Counted from the first letter of the stretch, positions 1 to 8,982 are shown. The stretch is 64,000 nt of DNA from Mucilaginibacter frigoritolerans (GCF_007830615.1 NZ_VLLI01000002.1:62001-126000), one strand, 5' to 3'. Numbers and translations are program-made. The notes: generated by a model from the sequence alone, not told the origin.

Positions 1-48
1 ATTATCTTTCAAAAAGAGATTATCCGCTAATAACTCAGCAAGAAACGG

Positions 49-80
49 ATTGCCTGTTCAGATTATGACAGGTAAATTTG
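49..80 (+). promoter_or_regulatory. Promoter of the Ada-like gene (Bacteroidota sigma type)
   Basis: ATTG at 49-52 and TAAATTTG at 73-80 are separated by 20 bases, matching the Bacteroidota form TTTG-N19-21-TAnnTTTG with one mismatch in the -33 box. The start codon of the next gene follows 19 bases later. Bases 1-48 show nothing I can assign. Confidence 0.6.
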
Positions 81-99
81 TGTAATACAAAATCAGATC

Positions 100-960
100 A
101 TGACCGCTCAACAGGAATTAGATTATAGCCGGATTGCTCAAGCAATCAGCTATTTTAAGGAAAACTTTAAAGCACAACCAAAGCTGGAAGATGTTGCCGA
201 ACATGTGCATTTGAGTCCGTTTCATTTTCAGCGCATGTTTAAGGAATGGGCAGGGGTTACGCCCAAGCAATTCCTCCAGTATTTAAGTGTGGAACATGCC
301 AAGGATATTTTAAAACAAGCCGACACTAACCTGCTGGCTACTGCGTTTGAAACCGGCCTGTCAGGCACAGGTAGGCTGCATGATCTTTTTGTAAAGGTTG
401 AAGGGATGACACCCGGCGAATACAAGAACGGTGGCGCTGCACTTCATATCAATTATTCTTTTGCAGATAGCCCTTTTGGAAAAGTGATTGTAGCATCAAC
501 TACAAAAGGTATTTGCCATATGGCCTTTGTTGATGAGGGCGAAGAAAAAGCCCTGAAGCTATTGAAAGCAAACTATCCTAATGCGGCTTACAGTCAGCTG
601 GTAGATGTAATTCAGCAAAATGCCCTGTTTGTCTTTACACAGGATTGGAGTAAGCTACAAGAGATAAAGCTGCATCTTAAGGGTACAGATTTTCAAATAA
701 AAGTATGGGAAACGCTTTTAAAAGTACCAGTCGGCATGCTTACCTCATATGCTGCTCTCGCTAAAAAGGCAGGCTCCGAAAATGCTCACCGGGCCGTTGG
801 CACTGCGGTAGCCAGTAACCCGGTAGCGTTCCTGATTCCCTGCCACAGGGTAATTAAATCAACCGGCGAAGTTGGGCAATACCATTGGGGGCCAACACGT
901 AAAAATGCAATTATAGGCTGGGAAGCCGCTTTGAAGGATAATGCGGTAATGACACACTAA
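100..960 (+). CDS. Ada-like AraC-HTH / methylated-DNA-cysteine methyltransferase fusion
   Basis: Predicted DNA repair protein and activator, 286 aa. Residues about 10-112 form an AraC-type helix-turn-helix pair (the LSPFHFQRMFKEW segment is typical). Residues about 115-275 form the O6-alkylguanine methyltransferase domain, with the acceptor motif PCHRV (Cys248) and an upstream helix-turn-helix region. The zinc/phosphotriester domain that begins E. coli Ada is absent, so methyl-phosphotriester sensing through an N-terminal cysteine cannot occur. Known relatives of this layout are annotated as bifunctional transcriptional regulator/O6-methylguanine methyltransferase. The gene stands alone, with its own promoter at 49-80, and is followed by a large palindromic repeat. 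The start was chosen because it is the first ATG after the promoter. Confidence 0.93.
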   Translation: MTAQQELDYSRIAQAISYFKENFKAQPKLEDVAEHVHLSPFHFQRMFKEWAGVTPKQFLQYLSVEHAKDILKQADTNLLATAFETGLSGTGRLHDLFVKVEGMTPGEYKNGGAALHINYSFADSPFGKVIVASTTKGICHMAFVDEGEEKALKLLKANYPNAAYSQLVDVIQQNALFVFTQDWSKLQEIKLHLKGTDFQIKVWETLLKVPVGMLTSYAALAKKAGSENAHRAVGTAVASNPVAFLIPCHRVIKSTGEVGQYHWGPTRKNAIIGWEAALKDNAVMTH

Positions 961-968
961 TGAAATAG

Positions 969-1061
969 GCCCCCTCTAAATCTCCCCCGGTAGGGGAGAC
1001 TTCAGCTTCGCCCGCTCTTGTTTTTACAAGTCCTCCCTACCGGGGAGGATTTAGGTGGGGC
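969..1061. repeat. Large imperfect palindrome, REP-like family copy 1
   Basis: Two 34-base arms (969-1002 and 1028-1061) are inverted copies with six mismatches, around a 25-base centre. Each arm is itself palindromic around CCCCGGTAGGGG-like cores. Related copies lie at 25189-25335 and 28205-28303, each just after the stop of a + strand gene. It could act as a 3'-end hairpin. Spread by a transposase acting in trans (REP/MITE-like) is an inference. Confidence 0.8.
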
Positions 1062-1134
1062 TGACTAAAAAGAAAAGCCCTGCTTTTAGCAGAGCTTTCT
1101 CATTAAATTAAATATTTGATGATGTATTAGTAGC

Positions 1135-2667
1135 TTAAATTAAGTGCTTTAACTGTACCACTTCGCTTTCCTCCAAAAACCTCCATCTGCCGCGCGGAAG
1201 ATCTTTTTTGGTAAGGTTAGCATAAACGGCTCTGTCAAGCTTTACCACTTCGTAGCCCAGGTGCTCAAATATACGGCGTACAATACGGTTTTTACCGCTG
1301 TGTATCTGTATACCAATTTCACGTTTTGAACCACCGGCAACGTATGATATAGAATCAGGCTTAATTAAACCATCTTCCAGCTCAAGTCCGAAAGAAATTT
1401 TGTTTAAATCACCCTGGGTTAAGCTTTTGTTCAGTTCAACCTGGTAAAGTTTAACAATGTTATTGCGTGGGTGTGAAAGTTTATCAGCAAGATCGCCATC
1501 ATTGGTCATTAATAACAAACCGGTGGTGTTACGATCTAAACGGCCTATAGGGTAAATGCGTTCGCGGCTGGCTTTTTCAACCAGGTGCATTACGGTACGG
1601 CGTTCCTGCGGATCTTCGGTAGTAGTAATATAGTCTTTCGGTTTATTTAATAACACATAAACCATCTTTTCGCGTTTCAACGTTTCACCATTGTAGCGGA
1701 TCTCATCTTTTTGCGGATCAACTTTATGACCCAGTTCAGAAATCACCACACCATTAACAGAAACTACTCCTGCAATAATCAACTCATCAGCTTTACGGCG
1801 TGAGCAGATCCCTGCATTGGAGATATAACGGTTTAAACGGATTAATCCGGTATCCTTTGCTTTAGGCTCTGCAGCTTTTTTACGGCCTCGTAAGGTTTTT
1901 ACCGGAGCATCCAGGTCAGGTGTTATTTTATCGTATTTAGTTCTTGAACGTTGCGGTCTGTCGCTATCAGCGGGTTTATCGCCATAAGGCTTTTTAAATC
2001 CACCGGCTGATGGCTTGCCTGCAAATTTCTTATCGCCGGGACGATCACTTGCAAAGCTTCTTTTAGGTTTATCATCGGCATTAAATGAACCGGTCGATTT
2101 ACCGCGTGAAGAAAAAGGTTTTTTATCGCCTGATGGTGCACCACCACTGAAACTTCTTTTTGGTCTGTCATCACCGCTATCGGCAGGCCTGCTACCGTAT
2201 GGCTTGCTGCGCGGTGAAAATGATTTTCTGTCGCCAGATGATTCACCACCACCGAAACTTCTTTTTGGTCTATCATCACCGCTATCGGCGACTCTGCCAC
2301 TATAAGGTTTACTGCGTGGTGAAAATGATTTTCTGTCGCCAGATGATTCACCACCACCAAAGCTTCTTTTTGGTCTGTCATCGCCAGCATCAGCAGGTCT
2401 GCCACTATATGGCTTGCTGCGGGGTGAACGTCTGTCGCTTCCAGAACTACTAAAGCTGCTGGCCGGTTTATCACCACCTTCGCGTTTTTGGTAAGGCTTG
2501 CTTCCACCTGCTTGCGCAGGGCGGTCACTACTGTATCTTTTTGATGAATTGTTTTCAGTACGATCTGTACCTGATGATCTTTTTGGCCTGTCACCGGCTT
2601 TTGAAGCCCTGTTTGATGATCTTCCGGATTGGTCGCCCTTTCCGTTACCTGGTCTGTTAAATGCCAT
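1135..2667 (-). CDS. RluB/RsuA-family pseudouridine synthase with long repetitive basic N-terminus
   Basis: Predicted rRNA pseudouridine synthase, 510 aa, about twice the usual length. The C-terminal ~240 residues hold an S4 RNA-binding domain (RLNRYISNAGICSRRKADE) and the catalytic core with GRLDRNTTGL, whose Asp is the expected nucleophile. The first ~250 residues are low complexity, rich in Arg, Lys, Ser, Gly and Asp, and include three 35-residue tandem repeats (residues about 83-187). Such basic, disordered extensions are common on Bacteroidota RluB-type enzymes and probably help bind RNA. The start at 2667 (MAFNRPG) was chosen because a possible in-frame start at 2706 falls inside the promoter at 2704-2736. 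It is transcribed divergently from the lytic transglycosylase. Confidence 0.9.
   Translation of the reverse strand: MAFNRPGNGKGDQSGRSSNRASKAGDRPKRSSGTDRTENNSSKRYSSDRPAQAGGSKPYQKREGGDKPASSFSSSGSDRRSPRSKPYSGRPADAGDDRPKRSFGGGESSGDRKSFSPRSKPYSGRVADSGDDRPKRSFGGGESSGDRKSFSPRSKPYGSRPADSGDDRPKRSFSGGAPSGDKKPFSSRGKSTGSFNADDKPKRSFASDRPGDKKFAGKPSAGGFKKPYGDKPADSDRPQRSRTKYDKITPDLDAPVKTLRGRKKAAEPKAKDTGLIRLNRYISNAGICSRRKADELIIAGVVSVNGVVISELGHKVDPQKDEIRYNGETLKREKMVYVLLNKPKDYITTTEDPQERRTVMHLVEKASRERIYPIGRLDRNTTGLLLMTNDGDLADKLSHPRNNIVKLYQVELNKSLTQGDLNKISFGLELEDGLIKPDSISYVAGGSKREIGIQIHSGKNRIVRRIFEHLGYEVVKLDRAVYANLTKKDLPRGRWRFLEESEVVQLKHLI
2107..2421 (-). repeat. Three 105-bp coding tandem repeats
   Basis: Three consecutive 35-codon units (core PKRSFGGG..SGDRKSFSPRSKPY) lie inside the pseudouridine synthase gene, followed by a partial fourth. 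The first two units are nearly identical at DNA level; the third is more diverged. Long reading frames on the opposite strand here are by-products of the repeat. Confidence 0.85.
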
Positions 2668-2703
2668 AGTTTTTGAGTTAGCGCTTTCGCAGCGTGTAGG
2701 GGT

Positions 2704-2736
2704 CAAAGTTAGTGATTTTTTGAGGATAATTACAAT
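2704..2736 (-). promoter_or_regulatory. Promoter of the pseudouridine synthase gene
   Basis: Read on the minus strand: ATTG (2736-2733), 21 bases, then TAACTTTG (2711-2704). Transcription would begin near 2697, about 30 bases before the chosen start codon. Confidence 0.5.
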
Positions 2737-2829
2737 TTTTTTTATCGGTTCAAATATTATGTTTAGCGCTTTTAAACGCAGTTTTTGAACCCAAAACTAT
2801 AGTTTTCAAACGTCGCAAAAGCATAAGTG

Positions 2830-2861
2830 TTTGATAATCTGATTCGTATATCGTACCTTTG
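2830..2861 (+). promoter_or_regulatory. Promoter of the lytic transglycosylase gene
   Basis: TTTG at 2830-2833, a 20-base spacer and TACCTTTG at 2854-2861 form a perfect match to the Bacteroidota promoter consensus. The expected start point near 2866 excludes an in-frame start at 2859 and supports the ATG at 2889. Confidence 0.75.
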
Positions 2862-2888
2862 CAGCGCATTCTACCAAAATGTATATAT

Positions 2889-3698
2889 ATGGATAAAAAA
2901 GAAATGACTAAACGACACCCAATTACGTGCTCCGTAATCGTGCTGCTGGTTATCTTTTCAATGATTAATATCTTAGGTGCAAATGCTGTACCAAGGAGAA
3001 AAAAATCAGCAAAAAAACATGCACAGACCGAGGCTTACAAGCCCGAATTTATTTTCACCAACACAGAAGATGAGCCTGTGTACAGTTTCGCAAATGAAAC
3101 TATACCTACAAATGATGAAGTTGTAAACCGCAAATTAAAGCGCTCTCTCGTTACACACAACTTCAGGCATGTTCAATCAAATATTCTGCAAAATAAAGCA
3201 GCAAGAATATTTCCTATTATTGAACCTATTTTACAGGCCTACGGTATTCCTGACGACTTTAAGTATATTCCTTTAGTGGAATCAGGCTTTGGCGAAGGAT
3301 CATCATCAAAAGGCGCCCGCGGCCCATGGCAATTTATGGCAGGTACGGCACGTACCTATGGCCTTAAAGTTGGCCATGGCATTGACGAACGGATGAATAT
3401 CCGCAAATCAACCAAAGCGGCATGTATTTACATTAAAGAGCTGTATGCCGAGTTTAACAGCTGGACCTTAACCGCCGCTGCTTATAACAATGGATCAATT
3501 AAGCTGGAAAAAGCTATTCGTCAGCAAAATGAGGACAATTACTACCGTATGAATTTAAACCGCGAAACCGGTGTATACGTGTATAACCTTATTGCTATGA
3601 AAGCTATTATTCAGCAGCCACAGAAATACGGCTTTAAAAAGCATTATCAATTAAAATACTTTAACCCAGGTTCGCCTGAATTGCTGGCTATCAATTAA
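2889..3698 (+). CDS. Lytic transglycosylase (SLT/MltD type)
   Basis: Predicted peptidoglycan lytic transglycosylase, 269 aa from MDKKEM. An N-terminal hydrophobic segment (about residues 10-35) would export or anchor it. Residues about 100-235 form the SLT lysozyme-like fold, with the catalytic Glu in PLVESGFGEG and the motifs SSKGARGPWQFMAGTA and AAYNNG, which are typical of MltD-like enzymes. No LysM repeats are present, so it is shorter than E. coli MltD. Substrate is the glycan strand of murein in the periplasm. It has its own strong promoter and a strong terminator, so it is probably a single-gene unit. Confidence 0.92.
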   Translation: MDKKEMTKRHPITCSVIVLLVIFSMINILGANAVPRRKKSAKKHAQTEAYKPEFIFTNTEDEPVYSFANETIPTNDEVVNRKLKRSLVTHNFRHVQSNILQNKAARIFPIIEPILQAYGIPDDFKYIPLVESGFGEGSSSKGARGPWQFMAGTARTYGLKVGHGIDERMNIRKSTKAACIYIKELYAEFNSWTLTAAAYNNGSIKLEKAIRQQNEDNYYRMNLNRETGVYVYNLIAMKAIIQQPQKYGFKKHYQLKYFNPGSPELLAIN

Positions 3699-3734
3699 CC
3701 ATCAAAAAGTAAAATTAATTACGGAGCACTCACA

Positions 3735-3771
3735 GGCCGGCCATCCTAACCCGATGACCGGCCTTTTTTTT
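3735..3771 (+). terminator. Intrinsic terminator after the lytic transglycosylase
   Basis: GGCCGG.CATC (3735-3745) pairs with GATG.CCGGCC (3753-3763), followed by eight T (3764-3771). Confidence 0.85.
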
Positions 3772-3908
3772 GCGTATATTTGTGCTTTATAATTAGTTGA
3801 TTGAGTTGGTAAAGAGGGTGGTTGATTGCGTTTTTTTAAATACAGCAAAACATAGTCAGCTTAGTCCAACCTGATCAGCCCGATCTACTCAAAGGATAAT
3901 TGCATTAC

Positions 3909-6767
3909 ATGATTACAGATCACATTGACCTTGGCGAGCAAACTGAAGTTGAAGTTTACGGAGCCCGGGTACATAATTTAAAAAATATTGATGTTTCTTT
4001 TCCGCGCAACCAGCTAGTAGTAATTACCGGCCTAAGCGGCAGCGGGAAATCATCATTGGCATTTGATACCATTTATGCCGAGGGGCAGCGCCGTTACATG
4101 GAAACCTTTTCGGCCTATTCGCGCCAGTTTATGGGCGGAATGGAACGTCCAGACGTAGATAAGGTTTCGGGATTGAGTCCGGTTATTGCCATTGAGCAAA
4201 AAACAACCAGTAAAAACCCGCGTTCAACCGTGGGTACCATTACCGAGATCTATGATTTTATGCGTTTGCTTTTTGCCCGTACAGGCGAGGCATACTCGTA
4301 TGTGAGTGGTGAAAAGATGGAGCGCATGTCTGAAGAGCAGATACTGCGTACCATATCCGAAAAATTTAACGGTCAGCCGGTAAACATCCTTGCCCCGGTA
4401 GTAAAGGCCCGTAAAGGCCACTACCGCGAACTGTTTGAGCAGATCCGCAAGCAGGGATATCTGAAAGTTTGGATTGATGGCGAAATTGCCGATGTAGAAC
4501 CTAAAATGCAGGTGGATCGTTACAAAATCCATGATATTGATATTGTGGTTGATCGATTGGTGGTTGATCAGAATGAACCCAAGCGATTATATACCTCTAT
4601 CCAGGCAGCATTAAAAATTGCCAAAGGCATTATCCGGATTGCCGATAAAGACAATAACGTTGCTTACTACAGCAAATACCTGATGGACCCGGTTTCGGGT
4701 ATTTCGTATGATGAGCCTCAACCTAATACATTCTCATTTAACTCGCCTTATGGTGCCTGCGAGAAATGCAGCGGCCTGGGTTATATTTTTGAAATTGACG
4801 AGGCTTCTGTTATCCCCAATCCCAAACTGAGCATCCTTAATGGTGGATTGACTCCTATTGGTGAATACCGCGAAACCTGGATTTTCCAGGTGTTAAAGGC
4901 TTTGGCCAAAAAATATGAATTTTCATTATCAACCCCTATTGAAAAATTATCGAGAGATCACCTGGATATTATCCTGAACGGATCAACCGAGATGATCACC
5001 GTAGCGGTGGAGTATAACAAATGGAACGTACAGAGCTACCAGATCTCGTTTGATGGTATTATCCGCATGCTGGAAGAGCAGCAGGAACGCCGTGGCGATG
5101 AAGGGATGGACGATATGGAAAATTATCGTGTGCTCAGAACCTGCCCCGTTTGTGATGGCGCACGCTTAAAAAAGGAATCGCTGCATTTTAAGGTTGATAA
5201 TAAAAACATTTTCGAACTGGCCTGCATGGACATTAATACCCTGCAAGAATGGTTTGCCGGACTGGAAGATCGTTTATCTGAACGCCAGAACGTTATCGCC
5301 AAAGAGATTCTGAAAGAGATCAGGGCGCGAATAGTTTTTCTGCTGGATGTTGGCTTAAGTTATTTAACGCTCGATCGTACGGCCAAAACGCTGTCGGGCG
5401 GTGAGGCACAGCGTATCAGGCTGGCCACACAAATAGGCTCACAGTTAATGAATGTGATGTACATTCTTGATGAACCGAGTATTGGCCTGCATCAGCGTGA
5501 TAATGAGCGTTTAATAAATGCCCTCAAAAACCTGCGCGATTTAGGGAATACCGTATTGGTTGTGGAGCACGATAAAGACATGATATTGCACGCCGACCAT
5601 GTAATTGACATGGGCCCGGCAGCCGGGGTACATGGCGGACAAATTGTTGCCCAGGGTACACCTGCTGAATTAATGAAGGCGCATACCCTTACCACCAGCT
5701 ATATTAACGGTGAGCGTGAAATTGCCATACCCGAACATAGGCGCGAAGGCAATGGTAAAACATTAAGCCTTAAAAAAGCTACCGGTCACAACCTCAAAAA
5801 AGTATCGGTTGATTTTCCTTTGGGTAAACTTATCGGTATTACCGGGGTATCTGGCAGTGGTAAATCGAGCCTAATTACAGAAACACTATATCCTATTTTA
5901 AATCACCATTTTTTCAGAGCGAAGAAACATCCGCTGCCTTACGAAAAAATAGAAGGTCTGGAGCATATTGATAAGGTTATTGAAATTGACCAAACACCTA
6001 TTGGTCGCACACCACGATCAAACCCGGCTACCTATACGGGCGTGTTCTCTGATATCCGTAACTTGTATGTAGCGCTTCCCGAATCAAGGATCAGGGGTTA
6101 TAAACCCGGTCGTTTTTCATTTAACGTGAAGGGTGGCCGTTGTGAAACCTGCCAGGGCGCCGGCATGAAAGTTATTGAAATGAACTTTTTGCCTGATGTA
6201 CAAGTACCTTGTGAAGAATGTAGTGGACGGAGATATAACCGTGAAACACTGGAAGTACGCTACCGTGGTAAATCCATAAGCGATGTGCTGGACATGAGTA
6301 TTGAGGATGCTACGCCGTTTTTTGAGCATATCCCAGCCATTTACCGTAAGGTAAAAACCTTAAATGATGTGGGCCTGGGTTATATCACCCTTGGGCAATC
6401 ATCAACCACCCTATCGGGTGGTGAGGCACAACGCGTAAAGCTCGCTACCGAACTATCCAAAAAAGATACCGGCAATACTTTTTATATTCTGGATGAACCA
6501 ACTACAGGTTTGCATTTTGAGGATATCAATGTATTACTTGGCGTACTCAATCAGCTGGTTGATAAAGGCAATACCGTATTGGTAATTGAGCACAATTTGG
6601 ATGTGATAAAAGTGGTTGACCATGTAATTGACCTCGGTCCCGAAGGTGGCTCCGGAGGCGGTAAAATATTGTTCAGCGGCACGCCCGAAGGATTATGCAA
6701 GGTAAAAGAAAGCTTTACAGGGCAATTCCTGAAAAAAGAAATGGAACCGAGCGGGAAAAAGAAATAA
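3909..6767 (+). CDS. uvrA: Excinuclease ABC subunit A
   Basis: DNA-damage sensing ATPase of nucleotide excision repair, 952 aa, normal length. Two ABC ATPase halves are visible: Walker A GLSGSGKSS and GVSGSGKSS, signature LSGGEAQR twice, and Walker B ILDEPS / ILDEPTTGLH. The C-terminal zinc module is intact (CETCQGAG ... CEECSGRRY). The first zinc module is not: the pair before FSFNSPYGACEKC is replaced by YLMDPVSG, so only one CxxC remains there, although CPVCDGARL further on is kept. Several Bacteroidota carry more than one UvrA, and this may be a second type. The ATG at 3909 is preferred over an in-frame TTG at 3900. A hairpin follows the stop. Confidence 0.95.
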   Translation: MITDHIDLGEQTEVEVYGARVHNLKNIDVSFPRNQLVVITGLSGSGKSSLAFDTIYAEGQRRYMETFSAYSRQFMGGMERPDVDKVSGLSPVIAIEQKTTSKNPRSTVGTITEIYDFMRLLFARTGEAYSYVSGEKMERMSEEQILRTISEKFNGQPVNILAPVVKARKGHYRELFEQIRKQGYLKVWIDGEIADVEPKMQVDRYKIHDIDIVVDRLVVDQNEPKRLYTSIQAALKIAKGIIRIADKDNNVAYYSKYLMDPVSGISYDEPQPNTFSFNSPYGACEKCSGLGYIFEIDEASVIPNPKLSILNGGLTPIGEYRETWIFQVLKALAKKYEFSLSTPIEKLSRDHLDIILNGSTEMITVAVEYNKWNVQSYQISFDGIIRMLEEQQERRGDEGMDDMENYRVLRTCPVCDGARLKKESLHFKVDNKNIFELACMDINTLQEWFAGLEDRLSERQNVIAKEILKEIRARIVFLLDVGLSYLTLDRTAKTLSGGEAQRIRLATQIGSQLMNVMYILDEPSIGLHQRDNERLINALKNLRDLGNTVLVVEHDKDMILHADHVIDMGPAAGVHGGQIVAQGTPAELMKAHTLTTSYINGEREIAIPEHRREGNGKTLSLKKATGHNLKKVSVDFPLGKLIGITGVSGSGKSSLITETLYPILNHHFFRAKKHPLPYEKIEGLEHIDKVIEIDQTPIGRTPRSNPATYTGVFSDIRNLYVALPESRIRGYKPGRFSFNVKGGRCETCQGAGMKVIEMNFLPDVQVPCEECSGRRYNRETLEVRYRGKSISDVLDMSIEDATPFFEHIPAIYRKVKTLNDVGLGYITLGQSSTTLSGGEAQRVKLATELSKKDTGNTFYILDEPTTGLHFEDINVLLGVLNQLVDKGNTVLVIEHNLDVIKVVDHVIDLGPEGGSGGGKILFSGTPEGLCKVKESFTGQFLKKEMEPSGKKK

Positions 6768-6774
6768 AGCTTTG

Positions 6775-6798
6775 ATTTAACTAAGCAATTAGTTAAAT
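6775..6798 (+). terminator. Hairpin after uvrA
   Basis: Perfect 10-bp inverted repeat ATTTAACTAA / TTAGTTAAAT around GCAA, followed by TTAGATTTTTAA. AT-rich, so only a moderate terminator. Confidence 0.5.
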
Positions 6799-6820
6799 TA
6801 GATTTTTAATCCTTTTCCCA

Positions 6821-7762
6821 ATGAAAAACCTGGTTTTGCTAATGGGGTGCTTGTTTTTATTTAAAATAAGCACCGCTCAAGTGGTGTTTCCCCCACAATA
6901 CATGCTATTGGTACAAAAGGCTGATTCTTTGTATAATGTTAAAGCGTACAAGCAATCGGCATTCACTTATTCAGAGGCTTTTAAGTCAAACGGCTGGAAA
7001 GCAAAAACCGACGACAGGTATAACGCGGCGTGTAGCTGGTCATTAGCTGGTTATCCTGATAGCGCATTTTCCAATTTAATGCTGATAGCCAACAATGGCA
7101 CCTATACTAACTACGGGCATATTACAAAAGATGCAGACCTTATTCCTTTACACAACGACAGCAAGTGGCCAGCTTTAATAAAATTAGTTAAAGCAAACAA
7201 GGACAATGCCGAGGCCCACTATAATAAGCCTGTGTACGCCGAGCTGAAGCAGATTTATGAAGACGATCAATCGGGCAGGGTAAAGATGGACTCTGTAATC
7301 AAGAAATATGGTTACGATTCAAAAGAAATGAAATCCTTAAGCGCCGAAATCGGTAAAAAAGACTCTATCGACCTGATAAAAACAGAAAACATTTTGGACA
7401 AATATGGCTGGTTGGGACCCGATCAGGTAGGCGACATCGGCACGGTTGCTGAGTTTTTGGTTATTCAGCATGCCGAGCAACCCATTCATGAAAAATACCT
7501 GCCCATTATGCGCCAGGCAGTAAAAGAAGGCAAAGCACGCCCGGATGACCTGGCCCTGCTGGAAGACCGTACGGCCCTTGAAGAAGGCAAAAAACAGATT
7601 TACGGCAGCCAGGTTGGCCTTGATACCAAAACCAACAAATACTATTTAAGGCCCATTGAAGATGAACCAAACGTAAATAAACGCCGTGCTACCGTTGGTT
7701 TGATGCCGCTGGAAGAGTATGCCAAACTGTTTGGGATTGATTATAAACTGCCGAAGGAGTAA
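6821..7762 (+). CDS. DUF6624-like protein with signal peptide
   Basis: 313 aa. An N-terminal signal peptide (MKNLVLLMGCLFLFKISTAQ) predicts export. Residues about 25-120 look like a TPR-like helical region (KADSLYNVKAYKQSAFTYSEA ordering of small and aromatic residues). Residues about 175-300 resemble the DUF6624 family, with GWLGPDQVGD, FLVIQHAEQP, LALLEDRTA and QIYGSQVGLD. The biochemical function of DUF6624 is unknown to me. The gene follows uvrA by 53 bases but is separated by a hairpin, so it is probably transcribed separately. Confidence 0.75.
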   Translation: MKNLVLLMGCLFLFKISTAQVVFPPQYMLLVQKADSLYNVKAYKQSAFTYSEAFKSNGWKAKTDDRYNAACSWSLAGYPDSAFSNLMLIANNGTYTNYGHITKDADLIPLHNDSKWPALIKLVKANKDNAEAHYNKPVYAELKQIYEDDQSGRVKMDSVIKKYGYDSKEMKSLSAEIGKKDSIDLIKTENILDKYGWLGPDQVGDIGTVAEFLVIQHAEQPIHEKYLPIMRQAVKEGKARPDDLALLEDRTALEEGKKQIYGSQVGLDTKTNKYYLRPIEDEPNVNKRRATVGLMPLEEYAKLFGIDYKLPKE

Positions 7763-7770
7763 GGCTTTAG

Positions 7771-7827
7771 CCTAAACCTTATCAGCCCGAAAGTAGCAGC
7801 TATATCTCGACTACGTTCAGGCTGATA
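7771..7827. repeat. Spacer hairpin with CCTAAACCTTATC prefix
   Basis: TATCAGCC (7780-7787) pairs with GGCTGATA (7820-7827), with an inner GTAG/CTAC pair. The preceding 13-mer CCTAAACCTTATC (7771-7783) recurs at 23240-23252 and, inverted, at 53290-53302; a near copy precedes the terminator at 9762. It sits between two converging genes and may end both transcripts, though it lacks a T-run. Confidence 0.45.
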
Positions 7828-7852
7828 ACCTGTCTATCTCTTAGATTTATAA

Positions 7853-8881
7853 TCACCCGGTAGAAGATGCAGTTAAAAGCTGTAATTGCTTTAGAAATAC
7901 TTCTTTTTCATCAACATTGATCAGTAACTGGTCGAAAGCTTTTTTCTTCCCATAAATTCCTTCGATGTAGTAGGCTTTGGTAAGATTCAAAATAATATCA
8001 GGCTCTTCTATCTTTTTAAATGGGGAAATACCTCTTAAATTTTCACCGGTTATACTTACTTTATTATAAATCTCCACACTTGCAATATCCGTTAAATCAA
8101 ATGCTGTTTCTGCCAATATACCATATGGAACAACTAACTGGCTGTCATTAATTTGAATAGGTCTCTTAAGGATAGATCTTAATATCCCAAAGGCCTGTAG
8201 CACCGCGTAAAAACTCAATCCTGATACCACCCAGGCAACTTTTCCACTCCATTTTTGCAATAGCAAATGAAAAACAGATGCCTCAATTAAAATCATAAAA
8301 ATAAAGACACCAATTAGCGATATTGTTCCGGTTTTTTTATGATAGCTAAAGGTTTTATTATCGTAAACAACTTTTCGCCAATTAAAAAACCCGTAATAAA
8401 AGGCAGATATTTCCGCAGTTATAATCGACGCTAATCTTGCTGGCAATACATCTTTCGAGATCTGTTTAAATACGGTATAGAAATCATCACTGTTTTTCTT
8501 GAGAGATGCGTGCTTTGATCGTATTTTTTTTGTTTGTATAACGAAAAATACAATGCCACAAAACTCAATAACCGGAACAACCCATACCTTCACTTCATGC
8601 AACAAAAACTGATTGTTTTTAGGAATTATAAAACTTGCCACAATTAAACCAGCTGTGAAAAACAAGGCAGTTGAGTATTTTAAATTACTACTCCGTGTGC
8701 TAAGTACAACATGAATTAAGGGAATGGAAAATATCAGATCCAGGGTAATGGCTATTGATAAATTATGATTATGAGTAATAAAAAACTGCGTAAAACTTAA
8801 AAGGATCAGCAAAAAAACCAACGTTACCGGCAATATTAAGGCAACCACCTGACGATTGGTTTTAAGGTTGAGAATCAACAT
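7853..8881 (-). CDS. Membrane protein of unknown function
   Basis: 342 aa. I do not recognise a family. The N-terminal ~120 residues hold about four hydrophobic segments, there are two more around residues 190-235, and the last ~100 residues are soluble. That tail (AFDLTDIASVEIYNKVSI ... PDIILNLTKAYYIEGIYG) has the alternating pattern of a bacterial PH-like beta domain, which is an inference. There is no clear signal peptide apart from the first membrane segment. It converges with the DUF6624 gene. Upstream (8882-9260) lies a small membrane reading frame in the same direction. Codon use is more AT-rich than in the neighbouring house-keeping genes. Confidence 0.7.
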   Translation of the reverse strand: MLILNLKTNRQVVALILPVTLVFLLILLSFTQFFITHNHNLSIAITLDLIFSIPLIHVVLSTRSSNLKYSTALFFTAGLIVASFIIPKNNQFLLHEVKVWVVPVIEFCGIVFFVIQTKKIRSKHASLKKNSDDFYTVFKQISKDVLPARLASIITAEISAFYYGFFNWRKVVYDNKTFSYHKKTGTISLIGVFIFMILIEASVFHLLLQKWSGKVAWVVSGLSFYAVLQAFGILRSILKRPIQINDSQLVVPYGILAETAFDLTDIASVEIYNKVSITGENLRGISPFKKIEEPDIILNLTKAYYIEGIYGKKKAFDQLLINVDEKEVFLKQLQLLTASSTG

Positions 8882-8982
8882 TCTTTTCTGAATTGAATTT
8901 TAACGAATGCCTATTGGAGCACCCGTACTTGTCCTATGAGAACGCAGAGGAAACTGTCAATAAAAACTGATGGTTCGATAAA

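Noticed and set aside
2107..2421. Direct repeats as a CRISPR array
   Set aside because: The unit is 105 bp, in frame and without unique spacers; it is a protein repeat inside a gene.
2015..2453. Two overlapping + strand reading frames of 96-97 codons opposite the pseudouridine synthase
   Set aside because: They are antisense shadows produced by the 105-bp coding repeats, with repetitive, low-complexity translations and no promoter.
3775..3782. TATATTTG box as a possible uvrA promoter
   Set aside because: It overlaps the T-tract of the preceding terminator and no -33 box is found at the required distance.
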